From NCBI RefSeq assembly GCF_008632955.1, contig NZ_CP043959.1:2356001-2420000 (forward strand): 64,000 nucleotides of DNA, given 5' to 3'. The DNA is from Streptomyces tendae (GTDB taxonomy: Bacteria > Actinomycetota > Actinomycetes > Streptomycetales > Streptomycetaceae). This document shows positions 59,540 to 64,000 of this stretch, piece by piece; positions within the stretch are counted from its first letter, which is position 1, and every line of letters begins with the position of its first letter. A program made the translations under genes and the position numbers. The notes beneath the pieces were generated by a model that saw nothing but the letters and a program-made list of their open reading frames with translations, was not told the origin of the DNA and ran no database searches.

Positions 59540-60808
59540 TCAGGACCGGGTGACCCGTTCGCCGGGTTCCGGCGTGGGGCGCGCCGCCGGGGCCGGGGTC
59601 AGGCGGGCGGTGATCACCAGGGTGCCCTCCTCGACCTGGTAGTCGAGCGGGAGGCCCAGGCCGCGCATCGCGGCGACCATGCCGGTGTTGGAGGCCTGGG
59701 TCACGGCGTACACGTGGGCGCAGCCCGCCTCGACCGCCATCCCCACGAGGCGGGAGAGCAGTTCGGCGCCGACGCCCCGTCGCTGCCATGCGTCCTCGAC
59801 GATCAGCGCGACCTCGGTCTCGTCGCCGTCCCACAGCAGGTGGCCGAGGGCGACGATGCGGCCCGACGCGGTCTGCGCGGCGAGGGTGCGGCCGAAGCGC
59901 GGGCTGAGCAGGTGGCTGAGGTAGCGGCTCGCGTCCCCGACGGGCCCGTGGTAGCGGCGGCGCAGCGTCTCGGTGGAGCACCGCTCGTGCATCGCCCGCG
60001 CGGCCTCCAGGTCGGCGGTGTCCGCCCGGCGCACGGAGATGTCACCGCCCTCGGGCAGCGTCAGCACGTCACGGCCGCGCGGCATCCGCGGTCCGAGCCG
60101 GGCGTCCAGCTCCACCAGGGCCCGGGCGCGGGCGAACTCCGTCGGGGTGAAGGGCAGATAGGGGCGCTCCACGGTGATCACACCGCCCTCCGGGTCGCGC
60201 AGCCGGATCACGGTGTCCTCCAGCGAGCCCTCCGGCGGGACCGCGCCGGCCGTCGCGCGACCGGCGGGCTGCGAACGGATGGTGCAGCGCCCCAGCAACT
60301 GCCGCAGCGCGAGCGGCAGTTCCGCAGCGTCCGTCGCGGTGCGGGCGGCCAGGCCGAGCATCCGGGTCGGTCCGTCCACCAGGTCGTGCGCGTCGGCCCG
60401 CTCGGCCCAGGTGTCCGCGCCCCCGCCCGCCGTCACCGCGGCGACGAGGTCCGCACCGGCCGGTGCCCGCAGCAGGAACTCGTCGACGGTGTGCGCGCCC
60501 AGCGGGTGCGTCTGCAGGCTCAGGATGTCGATCCGCCGCTCGGCCAGCGCCGTGCACAGGGCCGCCAGCGCACCCGGTTCGTCCCGCACCGTCGTCCGCA
60601 TCCGCCACAGCACGCTCTCGACCACCGTCGGCTCGGGCAACGGCGGGGCGTCGCCGGTATCGTGCGCCGGCGGCGCGTGGCCGTGGCGGCGTGCCCACCA
60701 TGCGTGGAACGCCTCCCCGCACCGCGCGGCGCGGGCCATCGGGTTCCAGCGGGCCGCCGCGCGCCCTCCGTCACGGTCGTTCGTCACATCAGACATGTCT
60801 CGACTCAT
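59540..60808 (-). CDS. ACT-domain GNAT N-acetyltransferase
   Basis: A 422-residue two-domain protein. Residues 62-110 are an ACT-like domain (VVESVLWRMRTTVRDEPGALAALCTALAERRIDILSLQTHPL). Residues 245-400 are a GNAT domain with EDAWQRRGVGAELLSRLVGMAVEAGC (acetyl-CoA loop Q-R-R-G-V-G). ACT-GNAT fusions are amino-acid-controlled protein or metabolite acetyltransferases in actinobacteria. The palindrome TTCGTGATCACGAA upstream may control it. ATG 60808 and 60796 are both possible. Confidence 0.87.
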   Translation of the reverse strand: MSRDMSDVTNDRDGGRAAARWNPMARAARCGEAFHAWWARRHGHAPPAHDTGDAPPLPEPTVVESVLWRMRTTVRDEPGALAALCTALAERRIDILSLQTHPLGAHTVDEFLLRAPAGADLVAAVTAGGGADTWAERADAHDLVDGPTRMLGLAARTATDAAELPLALRQLLGRCTIRSQPAGRATAGAVPPEGSLEDTVIRLRDPEGGVITVERPYLPFTPTEFARARALVELDARLGPRMPRGRDVLTLPEGGDISVRRADTADLEAARAMHERCSTETLRRRYHGPVGDASRYLSHLLSPRFGRTLAAQTASGRIVALGHLLWDGDETEVALIVEDAWQRRGVGAELLSRLVGMAVEAGCAHVYAVTQASNTGMVAAMRGLGLPLDYQVEEGTLVITARLTPAPAARPTPEPGERVTRS

Positions 60809-60832
60809 ACCGTCACTGTGAAGGAACCGTGT

Positions 60833-60846
60833 TTCGTGATCACGAA
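60833..60846. promoter_or_regulatory. Palindrome upstream of ACT-GNAT gene
   Basis: TTCGTGATCACGAA (14 bp) is a perfect palindrome 25 bases before the start codon. TCACTGTGA (60813-60821) is another short palindrome beside it. The regulator is unknown. Confidence 0.5.
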
Positions 60847-60967
60847 CGTACTGTGACTGACGAGTAAAGCGTGCTTCTGTCCGAATTTCTGCGGTACCGA
60901 CCGGCGAAGCCCGGCCGCGATGCGGTCACTTGACAGCGCGCGCCGGACCCGCCGGTGATCCAGGCGG

Positions 60968-61570
60968 TCAGCCGGGCGGGCGGCGACGGGCGCGCAGCGC
61001 CAGCACCAGGCACACCACGGTCGCCGCGACGGCGAGTGAGGCGGGCAGCCGTGCCCACGATGTCCCCGCGACCGGCGCCTGGGCGACGAGCAGGACCACC
61101 GCGGTCGCGGCGGCGGCCGCCGCCGCGGGTGCCGCCCGGGGGTACCCGGCCGGGGCGGTGACGCCGGCGGTCCACGGGTCGGTGACGAGCAGATAGGCGA
61201 GCAGCAGGGCGGCGACGCAGACGACCAGCCAGAAGGGCGGGCCGGTGAACGCGGCGACCGCGATCGCCGCCGCCGGCAGCACGGTCGTCCTGCGGCGGGC
61301 CGCCAGTGACCGTAGGCGCATGGACGTCAGGACGGGGCGGGCGTCGACCATCGGAGCGGCCCACCACGCGGCCGCCGCCGCCCCCACGACCAGCATCTTG
61401 ACCAGCGGCGACGCGTGCAGCGCGGCCGGCGGGTCGCAGGCGGCGACGGCCAGGGCCGTGCCGAGGAGGCGGTCCGTGACGCGGGACGTGAGACGGGTGA
61501 GGAGCCGGGCGACCGGGCTGTCGGCCGAAGCCGTGCCCGGCCGGGCGGTCCGGACGGGGCCGGTGGTCAT
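60968..61570 (-). CDS. Small integral membrane protein, third gene of MoxR operon
   Basis: A 200-residue protein with about four hydrophobic helices (LVKMLVVGAAAAAWWAAPM, PAAAIAVAAFTGPPFWLVVCVAALLLAYLL, AAAAAAATAVVLLVAQA and ARLPASLAVAATVVCLVLALRARRR). Not recognised as a named family. ATG 61570 overlaps the DUF58 stop as TGATG, so they are coupled. Position suggests a membrane partner of the MoxR-DUF58 system. Confidence 0.72.
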   Translation of the reverse strand: MTTGPVRTARPGTASADSPVARLLTRLTSRVTDRLLGTALAVAACDPPAALHASPLVKMLVVGAAAAAWWAAPMVDARPVLTSMRLRSLAARRRTTVLPAAAIAVAAFTGPPFWLVVCVAALLLAYLLVTDPWTAGVTAPAGYPRAAPAAAAAAATAVVLLVAQAPVAGTSWARLPASLAVAATVVCLVLALRARRRPPG

Positions 61571-62913
61571 CGGGACCCCCCGTGGATGCGGGTGCGGAGC
61601 AGCGGCGCGAGAGCGAGGTCGAGGCTCTCACCGGGCCGGTGGGCGACGACCGCGATGCCGCGCTCCACCAGGGTGAAGCGCATGGCGTCCCGGTCGGCCC
61701 GCCACAGCCGCAGCGCGAGCTCGCCTTCGGCGTCGCCGGGTTCCACGACCGGCTCGCCTGCGGGGATCTCGACGACGACCATCGGGTTGGCCCGCCCGCG
61801 CACCTGGTGCAGGACGTCGAAGATCCGCTGGTCCGTCAGCGGCGTCATGACGTACACCAGCGCTCCTTCCGGCAGCGCGGGCGGGGGGAGCAGGCCGAGC
61901 CCCTCCGTGCGGTGCGCGCGGTCCTTGCGGACCTCCAGCACACTCTCGACGATGCGGTAGAGGTACCCCTGGCCGCTGCCCGGTTGCAGCCAGCGGGTGG
62001 TGCCGCCGACCGACACGACACCGACCCGGTCGTGGGTGCGCAGGTAGGCGCGGACCAGCCCGGCGGCGGCCCGGAAGGTCTCGTCGAGCGAGGACGCGCC
62101 GGTGGCCGGGTCGACCACGTCGGCGAGGACGTCGAGCAGCACCACGGTGTCGGCCGCGCGCTCCGCGGCGAACTGGTGCACCTGCAGGGACCCGCGCCGG
62201 GTGGTGGCCGGCCAGTGGATCCGCCGCTGCCGGTCACCGCGCACGTACGGGTGCACGCCGGTGACCTCGACGCCCTCACCGCGCTGCACGGCGGCGTGCT
62301 CGCCGAGCCGTTGCGGCAGCCGGACCGGGATCGGCGTGAGGCCGGCGTGTCCGGGCAGCGGGAACACGGCGATCTCCCCGAGTTCGGCCCGCACCGTGCG
62401 CCGCGCCAGCCCGCCCTGGTCGTAGACGTCGACGTCGACCGTGCCGAGCGACCAGCGGCCCCAGCGCCGGGCGGTCAGGACGAGATCGACGTGGTGCGCG
62501 CCGACCGCGAGACGGTCGAGCCGGACCCCGTGACCGAGGGTGATGCCGGGGTCCAGGCGGCCGGTCGCACCGTCGTAGGACACCGCGATCCGCACCCTCA
62601 CCCGCTCGCCCTCGAAGAGCCGCCGCGGCTCCACCTCGGCCTCGGCCGTCACCGCCTCCGGGCGCGGCCCTCCCGGCAGGCCGAGGGCGAGCAGCACCAG
62701 GGGCGGTGCGGCGAGAGCGAGGACCCAGGGGTGCCCGGTGACGAGCGCGGCGGCCAGCGCGACGACGGCCAACGTGCCCAGCCGCAGCGCGCGTTCACTC
62801 GCGCGCAGGCCGGACGGGGGCGGCGGCGGTGGCTGGGCGGTCACGTCGTGACGGCCGACCAGGGCCCGCCGCACGGCGGCGGCCGCCCTGCGGTCCGGGA
62901 CGTGGTCCGTCAT
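61567..62913 (-). CDS. DUF58 domain protein (vWA-like MoxR partner)
   Basis: A 448-residue protein. Two N-terminal helices (residues 48-90) precede a beta-rich region. The DUF58 motif GEGVEVTGVHPYVRGDRQRRIHWPATTRRGSLQVHQFAAER is near 250. TVVLLDVLADVVDPATG is the vWA-type metal-site strand. MoxR ATPases and DUF58 proteins work together in protein or cell-envelope assembly. The start ATG overlaps the moxR stop. Confidence 0.92.
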   Translation of the reverse strand: MTDHVPDRRAAAAVRRALVGRHDVTAQPPPPPPSGLRASERALRLGTLAVVALAAALVTGHPWVLALAAPPLVLLALGLPGGPRPEAVTAEAEVEPRRLFEGERVRVRIAVSYDGATGRLDPGITLGHGVRLDRLAVGAHHVDLVLTARRWGRWSLGTVDVDVYDQGGLARRTVRAELGEIAVFPLPGHAGLTPIPVRLPQRLGEHAAVQRGEGVEVTGVHPYVRGDRQRRIHWPATTRRGSLQVHQFAAERAADTVVLLDVLADVVDPATGASSLDETFRAAAGLVRAYLRTHDRVGVVSVGGTTRWLQPGSGQGYLYRIVESVLEVRKDRAHRTEGLGLLPPPALPEGALVYVMTPLTDQRIFDVLHQVRGRANPMVVVEIPAGEPVVEPGDAEGELALRLWRADRDAMRFTLVERGIAVVAHRPGESLDLALAPLLRTRIHGGSR

Positions 62914-63916
62914 GACGCGATCGGCGTGCGCGGCACGGTCTGCGGGGCGGGCACGGACCGCACGATCTCGCGCATCACGTCGTCGCCGTCGATCTGCCGG
63001 ACCCACAGCTCCGGCTTGAGGGTGACACGGTGCGCGAGGGCGGGCACCGCCACGGACTTGACGTCCTCCGGGGTCACGTAGTCCCGCAGGTCCATGACGG
63101 CACGGGCGCGGGCGAGCTGCACCAGGGCCAGGCCGCCGCGCGGGGAGGCGCCGACCTGGACGTGCGGGTGGTCGCGGGTGGCGCGGACCAGCGCGACGAC
63201 GTACTCCAGCAGGTCGTCGTCGACCTCGACGCCTTCGACGGCGGCCCGCATGGCCAGCACCTCGTCCGGACCGCTGAGCGTGCGCAGCACGGCCTCGGGC
63301 GCCGCCCGGTCGACCCGCGCGCGCAGCATGCCCTTCTCCTCGGACGCCTCCAGATAACCCATCCGCACCCGCAGCAGGAACCGGTCGAGCTGGGCCTCGG
63401 GAAGGGAGTACGTGCCCTCGTACTCGATGGGGTTGGCGGTGGCGACGACCACGAAGGGCTCCGGCAGCGGCCGGGTGCTTCCGTCGACGGACACCTGGGA
63501 CTCGGCCATCGCCTCCAGGAGCGCGGCCTGGGTCTTGGGCGGGTGCGGTTGATCTCGTCGGCGAGCAGCAGGTGGGTGAAGACCGGTCCGGGCCGGAAGA
63601 CCATCTCGCCGGTCCGCTGGTCGTAGAACGGCGCACCGGTGACGTCGGAGGGCAGCAGGTCGGGGGTGAACTGGATGCGGCGGAAGTCCAGGCCGAGGGT
63701 GGTGGCGAAGGAGCGTGCCAGCAGCGTCTTCCCGAGTCCCGGCAGGTCCTCGATGAGGACGTGGCCGCCGGCGAGGACGCCGAGCATCACCAGCGCCAGG
63801 GGCTCCTTCTTGCCGACCACGGCCGTGCCGATCTCGTCGAGCACGGCCGCGGCCCGCTCGCCCGCCTGCCGGGGTGTCAGGGTGTCGTGGTCCGGGATGA
63901 GGTGGGGGCTGGTCAC
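62910..63916 (-). pseudogene. MoxR AAA+ ATPase with a single-base frameshift
   Basis: A MoxR-type AAA+ ATPase. Frame one (63916 to about 63543) carries Walker A LPGLGKTLLARSFA and Walker B LLLADEINRT. Frame two (about 63540 to 62910) continues MAESQVSVDG, sensor 1 VVATANPIEYEGTYSLPEAQLDRFLLRV, and the lid. One C is missing in the DEINRT-P-P coding string (plus strand GGG at 63541-63543, expected GGGG). Restoring it yields one continuous MoxR of about 335 residues. Start GTG 63916. Sequencing error or real loss cannot be told apart here. Confidence 0.88.
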
Positions 63917-63980
63917 GGTCGGTTCCTCACGGTGCGGGGTCGGGGTGCGCGGACTGCGGGGCCGGACGCGGCGCCACCGG

Positions 63981-64000
63981 TCACAGGGCTTCCAGGCGGT
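63981..64000 (-). CDS. C-terminal end of gene upstream of moxR
   Basis: Only 20 bases are in the window, reading RLEAL and stop. In Streptomyces MoxR operons a DUF4350 protein often precedes moxR, so this may be its end. Too short to prove. Confidence 0.3.

Noticed and set aside
1..64000. CRISPR array, insertion sequence or phage genes
   Set aside because: No evenly spaced direct repeats, no transposase or integrase frames and no attachment-site duplications were seen. The only tandem repeats are the 30-base duplication at 13230 and peptide-repeat coding at 40480-40600.

Overview
The window is high-GC actinobacterial chromosome, almost certainly Streptomyces. Reading frames have strongly GC-biased third positions. 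GTG and TTG starts are common, and many genes appear to be transcribed without a leader. The content is typical of the genus: MocR, PadR and HxlR regulators, DUF5999, an Excalibur protein, a second divergent EF-Tu, SbcCD and a MoxR/DUF58 operon. From memory, the order ung ... lnt ... tuf3 resembles the S. coelicolor SCO13xx region; this was not checked. There are no rRNA or tRNA genes, no insertion sequences, no phage genes and no CRISPR array, so this looks like a chromosomal housekeeping/accessory mosaic rather than an island.

Layout. 1-2.2 kb: end of a molybdate uptake unit (ModA plus an HTH-TOBE regulator), DUF5999 and an unknown gene. 2.8-9.9 kb: GCS2-type carboxylate-amine ligase, CPBP protease, PhzF-like isomerase, PadR regulator with a palindromic operator, a Clp-N protein and two DMT exporters. 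10.5-15.7 kb: three FMN split-barrel proteins, a MocR regulator with an operator between divergent promoters, a third DMT exporter and a LysR regulator. 15.8-24 kb: Tat-Rieske lipoprotein, HipA-like kinase plus DUF3037 pair, Excalibur protein, two SDR reductases behind one promoter, peptide-type binding lipoprotein, ung, TPR-like protein and a lipoprotein. 24-35.7 kb: DinB and VOC proteins, a TetR/monooxygenase/oxidoreductase unit with twin operators, lnt, SnoaL-like and SDR proteins, uppP, HxlR/thiolase pair, TVP38 protein and AlkD-like protein. 36-48.8 kb: tuf3 behind a small ORF and hairpin, spermidine-synthase-like protein, MFS, cNMP-binding protein, DedA, gamma carbonic anhydrase, acyltransferase, XRE-cupin regulator, YbaK deacylase, PobA-like hydroxylase, CoA-binding protein, a possible CysRS remnant, SixA and YigZ. 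48.9-53 kb: sbcD-sbcC. 53-64 kb: two Lrp regulators with divergent partners, rhodanese, Imm21-like, SDR, DUF885 peptidase, Cys/Met-type PLP enzyme, ACT-GNAT protein and a moxR-DUF58-membrane operon.

How genes work together. Clear functional units are modA with its regulator, TetR-monooxygenase-oxidoreductase (25.0-27.9 kb), HxlR-thiolase (32.3-34.1 kb), HipA-like/DUF3037 (16.5-17.6 kb), sbcDC, and moxR/DUF58/membrane protein (61.0-63.9 kb). Translational coupling (GTGA, ATGA or TGATG overlaps) occurs at 11121, 17241, 27017, 47563, 50021, 61567 and 62910. Two genes (padR near 6304 and moxR near 63541) carry apparent one-base losses in G runs, which may be sequencing errors. No single locus stands out as a clear new system. 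The best candidates for follow-up are the ORF-hairpin leader of tuf3, a possible leader peptide at 8663, the HipA-like/DUF3037 pair and the CysRS-like remnant at 46841.
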